This document shows positions 44,640 to 56,394 of a stretch of DNA of 64,000 nt, in pieces. Where the stretch lies: NCBI GenBank assembly GCA_021014945.1, contig MU266465.1:1-64000 (forward strand), in the 5' to 3' direction. Below the pieces are notes generated by a model that was not told where the DNA came from, searched no databases, and saw only the letters and a program-made list of their open reading frames with translations. Position 1 is the stretch's first letter, and the number at the start of each line of letters is the position of its first letter. A program made the translations under genes and the position numbers. This stretch comes from Leucogyrophana mollusca (taxonomy: Eukaryota; Basidiomycota; Agaricomycetes; Boletales).

Positions 44640-47600
44640 GGGTGTATGTATGTGCTTCTCGGGTGGCGGTGAAGCGTCCAGGTAAGGTTGGCGGTGGGAG
44701 GGTCTGGAATCCGTGGTGACCGGAGCGTGGTTGCAGGGCGTGTGTTATTTTTACTGTTATTGTAATTTGTGTGCAGGGTGAGGTGGGCGTTACCGGTAAA
44801 TGAACGGGAACGCCCGGGCGCGTGGCTTCGGAACATCGGCGGATATGGAGAGTGGGCGTCGAGGGGCGGTAGGCCCGGGCGGGCGAGGGCATCGAGGGGC
44901 GGCAAGCGGGGCAGGTGAGGGGCGGAAGACAAGTGGTGATGTGTCCCAGGGGGAGGCAAGCAGGCAGGAGGAGACGTCCTAGTTAGAGTTTGCACCACTC
45001 CACGAAACGTGGCTCTAACGCAAGATACGCCGCGAGATAAGTCGCGACCTCGATTTGAAGCCGGCGGAGGGAGAGAGGGAGGGGGGGCGTGGATGTCACG
45101 GTATTTCATATGTTAGTGTTATTGTTATTGTTACTGGAAACATCAGGCTCAAGGAAAGGCGTGTTACCGCGACTTGTAGGCGATTGCCAGGAGAAGGGAG
45201 TAGGGTTTGGGCCATTTCATCCAATTTCGGGAGAAGGGAAGAAGGAAGGCTCGGAACGCGGGATCGCGTGGAATGCATGCTAATCTGTGATGTGACTCGC
45301 CCGCAGGACGGCGGAGGACTCCACCTATTTGCGCACCTCGGGGTGGAATCCGACTGGTGGGCTGGAGATAACCCGGCTCGTGGCCTGAGATAGCGCGCTG
45401 GTTGGAGGGCAGGATACATTACATCGAGCGTGGCGTCGAACGTTCGCGGGGTGCGTGCGTGCACGCGGGTGCATGATGCAACGTGCTAGGTGCTGGGTGG
45501 TTACCGCGATCTAATCGCCTGCGGTGTGGTTGCGGTTGCGTTCCGCATCAGCGATACCGGCGGGTGGGGGGCGCGGCATGGTCAGAACGGATCGGAACGT
45601 GGAGTGGAGCGGGTGGAGCAGCGTGGGTCTTGCGCGGAGTACTGTATGGATGCCCCCTCGCTGATGGAAGGGGGGGAGGGTGTATTTCACATTCGAAGGA
45701 GATTGGGGGCTATCTGGAGGCGAGATGTGATCTCGAGGAATTTGGCGACAGTTTGGTGGGTGGGGATGGGGGGTTGGGTTATCGTTGTCGAACGGGATCT
45801 CTGAGGGGTCGAGTTGTAACTTGTAAGGTAGAAACCGAGTCTAGGACCGAGGTGTGCCCAGCGGCCGTGGAGCTGCGTTCCATCCCAGTGATACCGGCGG
45901 TAGTTCCGTTTCGTTCCACGCCAGCGGTGCCGGCGGCGTAATTGCGTTCCAACTTCCACAGGATCCGGAACGTGGAGTGGAGCGGCGAATGCTGCGTGAC
46001 GGTACGCGTATTTCATAGGGGCAAGCGCGTATTAGGTATTGCGTATTTCACATTCGAAGAAGGTTCGCGAGGCCGCCTGTGCGTGGGGTGGGGGTCTTTG
46101 GCGGGAGTTGTGAAGAGGATTGTGGCTATGAAGAAGGGATGTCTCCAGCCACGAAGGAGAAGGATTGGCAAATTGGGCAGCGTCGCCGCCAAACGGGGTA
46201 ATTCCGACACCCATTTCACATGTTACTGTAAGCGTCGAGCTCAAGGCATACCGCGAAGAGAAGTCGCGCCGCGACTTGTAGGAGATTGCCGTCGATCGCT
46301 GATGCTGATGAGTCTTTCTCTTTTCTCTGTCTTGCGATTTCGGGAAGGGGGCTCGGAACAGCGGGATCGGGTGGGAATGCTAAGGTTTGCGGACGTCGGG
46401 GTGGGACCCGGCTCGTGGCCCCCTTGTGGGGGGGGATAACCCGACTCGTAGACTGGGGACAAGCGCCCTCGTTGGCTGAGGACAGCCCCAGGGCTGGGAT
46501 AACCCGACTGGTGGATCGAGATGGCCCAACTGATTGGAGGGCAGGACACATCGCGCGCAGAGCGTTCGCGGGGCAGGTGCGTGCATGCAAAGGGAACGTG
46601 TTGGGTGGATTAGACGGCCGGTGACTCGAACGTGGTTTCTCAGGGTTTGAGTTGTAAGGGGCGACGGCGTTTACGAGGGGGCGGTGACGGAGTTTACAAG
46701 GAGGCGGTGAGTCATGGGGGGGTCGGGTTGTAAGGGCGACGAGGTGTAGGGGACACCGAGTAGAGGACCGAGCCGAGGGATGGATATGTTCGGCGGCTGT
46801 GGTGTAGCGTGTAGCGTTGCAAGCCAGTGATGCCGGCGGCGTAGTTGTGCGATACCGTTCCATGCGAGGCATACCGGCGGATAGAGGGCGTGGAACGTGT
46901 CAGCTAATCCTGCACAGGAAGTAAGCTTATCTCACGTCTCACGGGGAGGAGTAAGCCTATCTCACGTCTCTAGGGGAGAGTATGTCCACTCCTCGCGTCT
47001 CGCGAAGGGAAGGTAAGCCTATTTCGCGGGGGTTATGCCCATTTCACAGGGGTCAAGTGCTTATCGCGCATTCTGAGGCTGGCTGTGCTTGTGCTTGAGA
47101 TGTGGAGTCGAGGTGAGGTGGTCGTTCGCGATGGCCACGAAGAAGAAGGAGAAGCACTCATTGTCAAACGGGGTATGGCCATCGTCGAATGTAGGCGTGT
47201 ATGTATTTCATATGTTACTGTAAATGTCGAGCTCAAGGCGTACCACGAGCTGGAGGGAAGAGACGGCACCGCGAGGTGCAGGAAGAGAAGGCGCACCGCA
47301 GCTTGTAGGAGATTGCCGTCGATCATTGATGTGCTTCCTCGGTCTCTGAAGCCAATGCGGGCAAGGGGGCAAGGCAGGGAAGTTCAAGATAGACGCCATT
47401 GCATACAGTCTCGGAAGGGAGGCTCGGAGCAGCGAGATAGCTGTGGTGCTGATCATGATCGTGCCAATTCACCCGACTGGTGGACTGGGATAACCCGGTA
47501 GGTGGACTGGAGATAACCCGAGTGATCTGCACGCTTTGGGGTATAGCCCTACTCGTGGACTAGGAAGAACCCGGAACCGACTCGTGGGTTGGGATGGCGC

Positions 47601-47900
47601 GACCGTTGGTCGTTGCGGGGGCTGGGTATAACCCGACTGGTTGGCGGACGGGGCACATTCGTGATCGAGGCTGTGCCCTAGATGTCGAACTTTCGCGGGA
47701 TAAGCTTAGACATACACGCGAATGGAACGTGTCTGAGGATCTTTGGTCTCGGGAATGTGCGAATTTGACGAGCGTGCATCGAGAGGCGGAACGTGTCGAC
47801 CGCGGGACCTGTATCGTACTGAGATTGGCTTTGATTCGGTATTCTTTATCGCTGGAGGGTGTCGAGATCGTTTTGGGGCGAGATTGGAGGAAGATAGGAT
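44640..47900. repeat. Array of about three diverged repeats of roughly 1 kb
   Basis: Three landmark strings recur in the same order. The first is an atttcatatgttactgtaa-like string followed by gctcaaggc and gcgacttgtaggagattgcc, at about 45100, 46210 and 47210. The second is a cluster of gataacccgactggtgga words, at about 45365, 46430 and 47470. The third is cgttcgcgggg or a similar word followed by gtgcatgc and accggcgg (for example 45440-45560). Shorter tandem units gagtaagcctatctcacgtctc occur at 46915-47040. No gene was recognised. The array ends just before the WRAP53-like start codon. Confidence 0.65.
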
Positions 47901-47930
47901 AACGGCGTCCAGCGTGAGAATGCAAGCGTC

Positions 47931-50900
47931 ATGGACGACCACCAAGAACCCACCCACGCCCCACCGCTAGAATCGCCGTGGCAGCCCCCGCAATACACCG
48001 TCTCACCCTCGCGGCCCCCAACCCTCCTCGCAACCGCCCGCCTCGACCCCGACCCCGACTTCCCGCACAACTTTCCCCGCGTTGCTAGATGGTGCGCAGA
48101 CGGCTCGAGCGTGCTGGTCCACTGCGAGAATCGCTCGTTTCAGCTCTTCGGGTGTGTTCATTCGTTCCTCTACTCTCGTTGCTCGCATGTCTAATACAGT
48201 ACTACTAGCGCATCCTCGTCCACCCTCCAGCACACCCGCACTTTCGCCCTCCCGGCCCCGGTCCTCGACTTCGCGTGGTACCCCGCCGCATCTGTACACA
48301 ACCCCGCCGCGTACTGCTTCGTAGCTTCCGTGCGCGAGTCTCCCGTCAAGCTCCTCGACGCGTCCGATGGCCGGGTGTGTGTACTACTTGTGTTTGTCGG
48401 AAGTTGATCTCATTCGATCTCGAACTCAAACCCATAACTTCTGCACTCGACGCTTGACGCACCATTTCCATGCTCGACCAAACTCGCTATCGTCTATTAT
48501 TACGCGCATCTCCCATCTGACATCATGCAGCTCCGCGCTTCATACAAGATCGTTGACCACCGCGAGCGGCACGTCGCGCCGCACAGCTTGGCGTTCAACC
48601 TCACGGCTGACAGGTGTGTCGGCGTTCGCGCTTTTCCTCTTCTTAGTTTCTATTCCCGTTTCTTGGGGGGCTGTGTGTTTGTTTTTGCTTGCGCCCTCCT
48701 GGGGTGATGGGTTTCGCTGGCAATCGCGTTCGCTCGCGTGGGGTGACGATTCTCGATCGTCGCTCGTCAGTCTTCGCCTGTCCAGCTAGAAGTGTGCTTG
48801 CCTGGTCAGCTCCACGCGTGTTTGCCTGTCCAGCTCGACGTGTGTTCACCTGTCCAGCTAAATGCGTGGTTACCTGTCCGACTAGGCATGAATCTTCCCG
48901 TTCGCCTGGGCGGGTGTTTACCTGTTTGGCACAGGGAGTGTTCGGCGTTCCCTCAGACGCGCATACACCCGCTCGCCTAGGCGCATATACTTGCTCGCCT
49001 AAATGTGCATATAACCGCCCGCCTAGATGCACATATACCTGTTCGTTAGGGCGGGTATGCTAGTTCGCTTGAGTGCGCGCTTGTTTGTTCATCCGGGGGG
49101 GTGCGCCTACTCGTCTGACGGGTGAGGCTGTTCATCTGGACGAGTATCTGCCTATTCGCCCGGAAGAGGGCTTATGTGCCCGTCTGGGCGGGGGGTCGCT
49201 TGCTCGCCTGGAAGAGGGCTTTCTTGCTCGATTGGGCGGGGCTTGCTCATTCGTCTGGGCGGGTGCTGGCCTGTGTAGACGAGGGTCTGGCTGGTCCCTA
49301 GGCGGGAGCGCCTATTCGCTTGGACGAGCATTTACCTGTCTGGTCAAGGTGTTTACCCGCTCGCATGGGTGGTCATTTACTCGTCCAGCTGGGCGGTGCT
49401 TGCCTGCGTTTGCCTGTCTAGCTAGGCGGGTGTTTCCAGTCCAGCTAGAGAAGCGGGCGCTTGTCTGCCTGGCGGACGTTTTACTTGGCCGGGCCAGGTA
49501 TCCGCCCGTGCATCCGACGGGGGCTTTCCTGTTCAGCGAGATGCGCGCCTGCTTGTTCTGTCTGCCTGTCTAGGCGTTTGGGTGCTCGTTACGCGGGCGT
49601 TTGGGTGTTCGTTTCGCAGGCTTTTGCGCGTTCGTCTAGCGGGCGTTTGCGTGTTCGTCTGGTGGGCTTTTGCGTATTCGTTTCGCGGGCGTTTGGATGC
49701 AGAGTTAGACTCCGCTTGCGTGCCCTGACTGTGCGCCTGGGAGGGTTTACTTATCAGCCTGACGATGCTTGCATGTTCATCCGTCTGTTGAGCTATTTTG
49801 ACTGCTGGTGCAGGCAGAGTGTCTGCCTGCTGGGGTAGATGAGCGTTCACTCGTTAAGTTAGACAAGTGTCGACTTGTTCGGCCAGACAAGCGCCGAGTT
49901 CGGCCAGATGAGCGTCAACCTGTTGGACTAAGAAAGCGCTCAGATGTTCACTTGACGAGTGCTTGCTCGTTTAGAGGGCGCGTGTTTGCGTTCCCAGCTA
50001 GATGCCTCGCCTGTTCGTCTGACTGGTGTTGTACACGCTTGGCTAGGCGTGTGTCTGCCTGCTTACCCAGACGGAGGTCAACCAGTTCATCTGGCGGGTG
50101 GCGTACCCTTTCAGCCATACCCTTGCCTATGGGCGGCTGTTTGCATGAGCGCCTAGAGGGGGCCGGACGCATGTTACTCTGTTCGGGACGGGCGCTTTCC
50201 TGTTCAGCCAGGTGAACGAACATCCGCCTGATCGGGTGGACGGGTGTTTACTTGTTTGTTTGGGCGGGTGCTTGCCTGTTTCCTCGGAGCGGGTGTTTGC
50301 TTGTTCATTTACATTTACATTTGCCGTTTTCCATTTTCCATTTCCCCGCACCCCCCGCTCGCGCAACTCACTCGCCCCCCTGCAGGCTATACTGCGGCTT
50401 CGAAGACGCCATCGAGATCTTCGACGTCCACCGCCCGGGCGAGGGCGAGCGCATGCGGACGACGCCGGCGCGGAGGAGTAGGGATGGGCTTAAGGGTGCG
50501 TGGTGTGGTTTCTGTTTTTTTGGTGTGGGGTGCAGTGTGTTGGTGGGGTGGTGCGGGCTGGAGTGCGGTGTGGTGTGTGGTTGATGACGGCACCGTGGAG
50601 GTTTGAATGACTTGGGCACTAGTATCGTGGCGGTTTGATCCGAGCCCGGCTTGGACTCTTCATTACCCCGGCCGATGCCAACCTCGACTTCAACCTCTCG
50701 CCTGTAGCCTCGGACTCATCTCAACCCCCGTCCCAACTGACTCTGACGTTCGCGGTTTCACAGGGATAATCTCCGCCCTCGCCTTCTCCCCCTCGTACGA
50801 ATCGGACTTCTACGCCGCGGGGAGCCTCGCCCCGGCCTCCGCGACGAGCGACAACATCGCGCTCTTCAGCGAGGGCAGCAGGGACGTGGTGGGGTTCGTA

Positions 50901-52267
50901 GGCGGGGCGGGTGTGTGTGCGGGGGTCGTGCAGGTGCGTTTTATATATATGATGCCGATTGGTGTTAAATTCTAAATGGATGCTGATTGGACGCATCCTC
51001 GACACGCCCCGCACCGTCAACTGACACTCGCACGCGCGCGCGCCTCCCCTCACGCAGCTCAAATTCAATCCGACGAAACCACACATCCTGTACGCCGCCT
51101 TCCGGCGGCACGAGGCTGTGTACGCGTGGGACCTGCGTGGGGACGCGTCCGTGCCCGTCGCTGCGTTCGCCAAGGGCCCCGCGCGTGATACAGTGCCCAC
51201 CGAGGCGCTAGGCGCGGCGTTCATGGGCTCCTCAGCTGGTGCCTTGTCCACCGAGGGCCGTCCAGCTCAAGACACGGAAAGCCTCGACGCCATAGGAGGT
51301 GCGGAAAGACGCGACCCCACAAAAGACTCGGAATTACGCGGCCTGGGAAGAAGAGACACAGACACGCCGAGGGGCCGGTCGAAGCCCCTAACGAACCAGA
51401 AGACGCAGTTCGACATCGACGCGAGCGGGCGGTGGCTTGGCGTCGGGGACCAGGTGCGTTTGCTTGGTTTTTCGTGGGTTTGGCTGTGGGGCTGATGGTG
51501 TGGGGTGGGAGCGCAGGGCGGGGAGGTTGAGGTGTTTGATCTGTGGGGTGCGGATGGGGTGGGGGGTGAGGTGAGCGGTTGGGCAGGAGGTGGTGAGGGA
51601 GAGGTGGGTTTGGGAGGCGGTGGAGAGAGGGAGGGAGAGGGAGAGGGAGAGGGGGGTGCGTGGCCGGAGGTGCGCCCGGTGGTGTCGTTTCGGGGCCATG
51701 GAGGTGGGTGTCGTGTTTTATGTTCTCCGTTCGCGTTTCAGCGTTTTTGGGTGGGGGGTCGAGGTACCGCTGGTGGTGCTTGTTGAGTGTTGGGGTATAC
51801 TCGAGCGCGATGCTCGCTGGCGTGTCTTGGACTTAGTGTTGACCGGCGACTACTCGAGCGCGATGCTTGTTGGCGTCTACTCGAGCACGGTGCTCGCCGT
51901 CGTCTACCCGAGCACGGTGCTAGCCGTCGTCTACCCGAGCACGATGCCAGTCGTTGCCTACCCGAGCGTCATGCTGATTGACGTCGATGGCGGCACAGAT
52001 ACGATTGGATCGGTGGGGTTCCACCCCCTGCACGCGGTATTGCTCTCGGTGTCTGGGTCAAGGCATTTCGATGTGGACGAGGACGAGGACGACGAGGGGG
52101 ATAGTAGCTCGTCGTCCTCGTCCTCATCAGGAGAGGAAGAGGGGGATGGAGGGGATGGGGATGGAGGGGGACGTGGTAAAGGTGTGAAGAGGCGTAAGTA
52201 CCGACCCCAGCCGTTCGTAAAAGATGCTTCGATGAAGCTGTGGTCATTCGATGGAGCCGGAGGATGA
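47931..52267 (+). CDS. WRAP53/TCAB1-like WD40 protein
   Basis: The ATG at 47931 starts MDDHQEPTHAPPLESPWQ. The exons align with the WD40 propeller of human WRAP53 (TCAB1): FPRVARWCADGSSVL, FAWYPAASV, VAPHSLAFN, LYCGFEDAIEIFDVHRPG, GIISALAFSP, LKFNPTKPHILYAAFRR, TNQKTQFDIDASGRWLGVGDQ and GSVGFHPLHAVLLSVSG. An acidic/serine run and LWSFDGAGG close the protein (stop 52265-52267). In animals this protein carries box H/ACA scaRNAs and telomerase RNA to Cajal bodies; the fungal role is less clear. Introns restore the frame at each join. One (48614-50385) is 1,772 nt and made largely of a 24-bp repeat, and the last (about 51710-51997) carries a 27-bp repeat. Neighbouring genes are unrelated. Confidence 0.88.
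48770..50300. repeat. 24-bp minisatellite filling a 1.77 kb intron
   Basis: From 48792 the sequence can be cut into consecutive 24-bp units (gtgtgcttgcctggtcagct and variants such as gcgtgtttgcctgtccagct, catatacttgctcgcctaaa). At least ten consecutive units keep exact 24-bp phase, and degenerate units continue to about 50300. Because 24 is divisible by three, long open frames of 8-residue repeats (FACPARRV, FTCLAQGV) appear in one phase. They are flanked by a donor (gtgtgtc, 48614) and acceptor (ctgcag, 50385) that join the WD40 exons in frame. Confidence 0.85.
51840..51980. repeat. 27-bp minisatellite in the last intron of the WRAP53-like gene
   Basis: Five tandem units of the type ctacccgagcacggtgctag are spaced exactly 27 bp. 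They lie in an intron of about 290 nt that starts gtgggt after RGHG and ends ggcacag before TIGSVGF. Confidence 0.8.
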
Positions 52268-53001
52268 GGGCACGGGTATCGCACATGTTAGTGTTACAGA
52301 CAGTCTTGTAAAGTGAGTAATTGGAGTTATTGCTATCTAGGCATGCGCGACGTATTCTACTTGTCCAGGTCGCATTTCTTTGTCCTCGTCGGCGTGGAAC
52401 TTTCGGTAATCCAGGTTTCCCTGCTTGAAAGCAATGCCAACAGACAAGAATCCCGCTCTGGTAGAAGGCATGATGGGCAGACTGCTTTCCCAGCGGGTCA
52501 CGATCCGGATTGTCCCTTCCGACAACTCCGCATCCCTTGCTGAAAAGTTAACGATTGCGGTAGATGCGAACTTGCTGAGCCGTGCCTTGAGAAGGACGCT
52601 ACCCATTGGCTCCCCCTTATCTCCCGCACGAGATACGAGTACTTCATCGGCGCCCGCATCACAGCATGGCGACGGGGCTCGACATCTACCGTCAAAGCTG
52701 CGCGATGGACGGGGTGTTATCGCGTCCACCTTCGGTACGCCACCAATACATAAGCGCCTTGCGGCAGTGCCCACGGCACCTTGTCCAATTCTCACCATGT
52801 CTGACCGTGCCTCGTTATGATGCTTAAGGTACCTACAGGAAGGTTATCATCATTCGGAACATAAGTTGCTGTCGAGCACGAAAATGTGCCCACATGGCAG
52901 CAGTCGCCGGTGACTGACTGAAGAGCCGGCGAGCGCCTGAGGTACGCATCTTTATACAAGAACCTGATGCCTGGGTACCACGATAAATTCGCTCCCTCAA
53001 C
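52268..53001. other. Intergenic region
   Basis: One ORF (52337-52798, minus, 153 codons) is open but shows no family resemblance. A TATA-like tttatac lies near 52955 upstream of the next gene. Confidence 0.4.
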
Positions 53002-53383
53002 ATGGCTCACACTCTACCTACTCTGACCGGTGCCTTCACTGGTGAGTTCCGAGGACACTATCGCCTGAAGTGATGAAGATACCAAGCAGCGTACAGGATG
53101 CAACACAAATAATGCAACAGTGACGAGTATGTGCTGCATGCAGGTCGGGAGTGCCGTTGTCACAGCCAATGGCTCGACGGGATGCCCTCTCAATACTACC
53201 CAGCTAGATACGAATCAAACTATGCTCGCGTTCGTTCAATGCGCTAACGAGCAGGGAGTCGGGGGCGGGATTATTTGCGGCCCTGTGCCTCAGCCCTCGG
53301 CCGCGGCGACGAAGCAGAAGGGGATGGTGATGGGGGTCTTATTCGTTAGCCTTGTGGTGGAATTAGCATTGGCGGCATTCTGA
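53002..53383 (+). CDS. Small cysteine-rich protein with C-terminal hydrophobic tail
   Basis: The ATG at 53002 gives MAHTLPTLTGAFT. A short GT-AG intron (gtgagt to gtacag, about 53041-53097) joins GCNTNNATV in frame. The protein of about 109 residues has cysteines in the order C, CC, C, C, C (GCNTN, MCCMQ, TGCPL, VQCAN, IICGP), four or more N-glycosylation sites (NAT, NGS, NTT, NQT), and a hydrophobic C-terminus (MGVLFVSLVVELALAAF) typical of a GPI-anchor signal or tail anchor. There is no obvious N-terminal signal peptide, which is odd for a GPI protein; the true start could lie in an exon I missed. The CC doublet recalls hydrophobins, but the spacing and count do not fit. The function is unknown. 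Confidence 0.6.
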
Positions 53384-53854
53384 TTTCGAAGGAGCGAGGA
53401 GTAAGTTCGTTCCTCTTCTCTAACATGGACCAATCAGAGTACTTACAACGATATCCCCCTCTGGAGTATAGGAAAAAGCAGAGCGCGGCTCGTCTGGGAG
53501 CAATTAATCGAATTAGTACCACTTTGCCGCCATTCGTCGTATGGTGCAATTCTCCGCCGTGTCACATCCCGACTCGTAGTGCCAATACACGTGACAAACA
53601 ACTCAGACGCCATGTAGCGCCTGATTTGTTTGTAGCATGGTCAGCCGTATTCAAACCGCTAACTGTTAACACACATGGGGCGTCTTCCGGACCCAACGCG
53701 GACCCAACGACTCTTTAACTTACTTGCATGCACATTCATGCACACGCCCGAGTCATGCGATTTGCGGTCATAATCATAGCATGGCACTAGTGAACATGAG
53801 ATAAAATGGAGTGAGGTAGCGACCACTGATATGTGTATGCGATATGCGCCACGA

Positions 53855-54691
53855 TCATACGACCGTACCCGCGTTCGAGGCAATACGGGGCCAGAGATCC
53901 GCCTGTGGAGGAATTCACGTTTAAGTTTCGGAGAAGATAGCTGTCAGGGAGAGGGAGGTGGACATACGCATTCTTTTGCTACGGGGCCCGTAATGGCGGA
54001 ACCCTTCATCTCGCCCTTCGGGTTTACTATGACGCCGGCGTTATCCTGGTATGCGTGGAAAGGGTTAGATTTCAGAAAAGGAAGATGGCATGCAAGAGAT
54101 GGACGGACCTCGAAGTAGAGGAATACACCATCTCTCCGGCGCCAGGCTTTGCGCTGACGGACGACGACGGCAGGCATTGCTAGAGAACAGATAGGTTAGC
54201 TACGGAAGGGATCAAGGTATCGCAAGCATCAAAACATAAGCAGCATTCCCATCCGGAGTTTCCATCACATCACACCACACCCATCCGCACCCAAGAGCAC
54301 CACAAAACCTAGATGACAGCAAGAACGCAGACGCACTCTTTTTTCGCAGCTCGGGCTTGCCCTTCTTCACGGACGCGACGACCATATCACCTACACCCGC
54401 ATCTGGCAACCTGTTCAGGCGGGCACCGAAGCCGTAGGGCTCGATAATGAAGAGCGACTTGGCGCCGCTGTTGTCTGCGCAGTTGAGGACGGCGCCGACG
54501 GGGAGACCGAGGGTCATGCGGAATTTGTTACCGGAGGCACCGACTGTGGTTGGGTGGGCACATAGTTAGTAAGGCGTATTAGAATTTTATATAGGGAAGA
54601 TTGCGGTCAGTTTTTAATCGGGGATCCAGTTGGATGAGGACGATACGAGGGAAATGAATTAGCTCGGGGACGTACCGCGTTGCTTGGCCAT
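53855..54691 (-). CDS. RPL23: 60S ribosomal protein L23 (uL14)
   Basis: The start ATG at 54691 (MAKQR) splices into [20 protein letters not shown]. The exons continue [77 protein letters not shown] and [15 protein letters not shown] with the stop at 53857-53855. This matches eukaryotic uL14 end to end. The many introns, including one right after the first few codons, are usual for basidiomycete ribosomal protein genes and often aid expression. uL14 sits at the subunit interface near the factor-binding site. The only unusual residues are the IEPYGF loop, where other eukaryotes have a shorter VKG-type stretch. Confidence 0.95.
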
Positions 54692-56060
54692 TTTGTGGAG
54701 TCTTGAGGGGTCGGTCTGCTGGGTGTTGGTCCTACGGCTTGATCACACAGATTGGCAAGGTTTCGTGCCGAGATTCGGCATCCATAAACTGTGCAGTACA
54801 TTTCGGCACTTGCCGCCGCGCTCGGGAGTCGGGTGGGGAATCGTGGCTTCGTTGTCCAAGGGCTCGTGTACTTCTTTTGGGCTACGGTGAATTCACCTGA
54901 CCCGACTTTTCCTGCATATCGCAGGGATGAAATCTTCCCTAAAGGCAGCAGGGAGGTCAGACTTACCACCTGGGAGCATTCAGATTTCCCTGCATGTCCC
55001 TCTCGCCAGCTCATAGGGAACTCTGCAGCTGACAGCCATTCCGGCTGTCGCAAACGGTTCAAACCGCGACCGTTGGGTGGCGACGGATCTCCCCATGCAC
55101 TGCAGCATGAATGCATAAGCTACTTTTGGAGACGGTGCCTCCGAAGCTACCCTCATCACGCGTCACGCGCTGCCGCGCGGACGTTAACCCTTAGGGTCCT
55201 TGACATCTTTGGGTGGAAATTTCAGACAGTGTATTTTCCACCCGACGACGTTTGATGACCATTAATGTGAACTCGGCAGCCTGGCTGCTGTTGTATCTGG
55301 TGCGTGCCATCCTGATTCCGACCAACCACCCTTTTCCGAGCTTTCCCCATGGTATACCCCTTACACATATGGGATTCCTGAGAAGTGAACGTAGCACGAG
55401 GCCACCTACCGCCCGCTACGCTCAACTTTGGAACTTATCACTTTTATGTGAACGGAGAGTGCGTGGGGCGTTACCAAGAGTTTGATCACCTCCCGCAGAT
55501 TTTACTTATTCAGACTCGTGCATGCACTGTGCAGCACACCAAGCAATCAGCCTAGGTGTCACGGTGACGATTGTCCCTGACTCTCGGGCTGCGGGGGGCT
55601 TGCTTCCCATGGAAGCGTGGTGCAACCTCGCCCTAGTTCTTTGTTTCGCTCCTCTGAAGTTCAGCCCTATGGACCTCGCTTCGAAGGTCGGCTATCACCA
55701 AGGCACAATGAATAAAAGACAGCTACTTCCCAGACGTTCGATGTCGCGCAACATTTTCTTTTGACGGTTGAATGTCTTCGACTTCGAAAAGGCTCTCAAC
55801 GCGTTGGCAGCTCTTAATCAAAAAGTTCGATGCCGTCGTTCACGGGACCTGAAGAGGACAACCTTTCTAAGGAGGAGAAACACCAGCAAGCGCCTTCCCC
55901 GTAGTTTAAGTTGTGTGTAATCGTCACTTAGTGCGCGTACGGTATTCCCAAGTATTGTGACCCCTATAGGGCGAACCCACGAGTATAGTCTCACTTTACC
56001 GCACGTAGCTCTCAGTGCCCCCCGCCAACTCCATCGCCGACCCACATCTTCGCCCGTTCG
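54692..56060. other. RPL23 promoter side and intergenic DNA
   Basis: The upstream region of RPL23 lies here. ORFs such as 54791-55255 (plus) and 54607-55116 (minus) overlap in mirror frames and resemble no family. No repeat was seen. Confidence 0.4.
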
Positions 56061-56325
56061 ATTGGAACTGCCAAACTACTGCGCGGTGAGTTTCCCCCGC
56101 ATCTTGGTAGCCCTTTGACCTTCGTAGTGAAAAACTAGCAGCCATGACTATCGAGGAGATTCGAGACAAGCTCTAGCGTCGTATTTTCAATGACATGCCG
56201 CTTTTCCTGATCCACTTAAAGGGACACGAGATGCGGCTTGTGAAACCAAGCTCTGTGCTGGAGTAGCTCGCTCTGGAGATGGATAATATATCGGAGGATG
56301 ATATCCAAACCGAAGACGATTGCGC
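56061..56325 (+). pseudogene. 5' fragment of a third HET-domain gene
   Basis: From ATG 56144 the translation runs MTIEEIRDKL, stop, RRIFNDMPLFLIHLK, then EMRLVKPSSVLE, stop, LALEMDNISEDDIQ. It matches the first about 55 residues of the HET genes at 31444 and 34185, with two in-frame stops and a two-codon insertion (GH). The leader before the ATG (aactactgcg, gcatcttggt) also matches the 5' leader of HET copy 1. It stops before the HET domain itself and is joined directly to a PheRS alpha remnant. Confidence 0.8.
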
Positions 56326-56394
56326 TGTTAACGAGGAATTAAACGGCACCATTAATCCTCGCATGCAACCAAAGAAAAGCAGCAAAGAGATTCG

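Noticed and set aside
48792..49040. Regular 24-bp units that look at first like a CRISPR array
   Set aside because: The units abut without spacers, are diverged and occur in a eukaryotic intron; no cas genes are present.
48689..50215. Several open frames of repeated 8-residue units, as if a repeat protein gene
   Set aside because: They lie wholly inside a good GT-AG intron that joins conserved WD40 exons. The openness follows from the 24-bp period.
52337..52798. A 153-codon minus-strand frame downstream of the WRAP53-like gene
   Set aside because: No recognised motif, and a mirror frame of 131 codons exists on the other strand, so it may be chance in GC-rich DNA.
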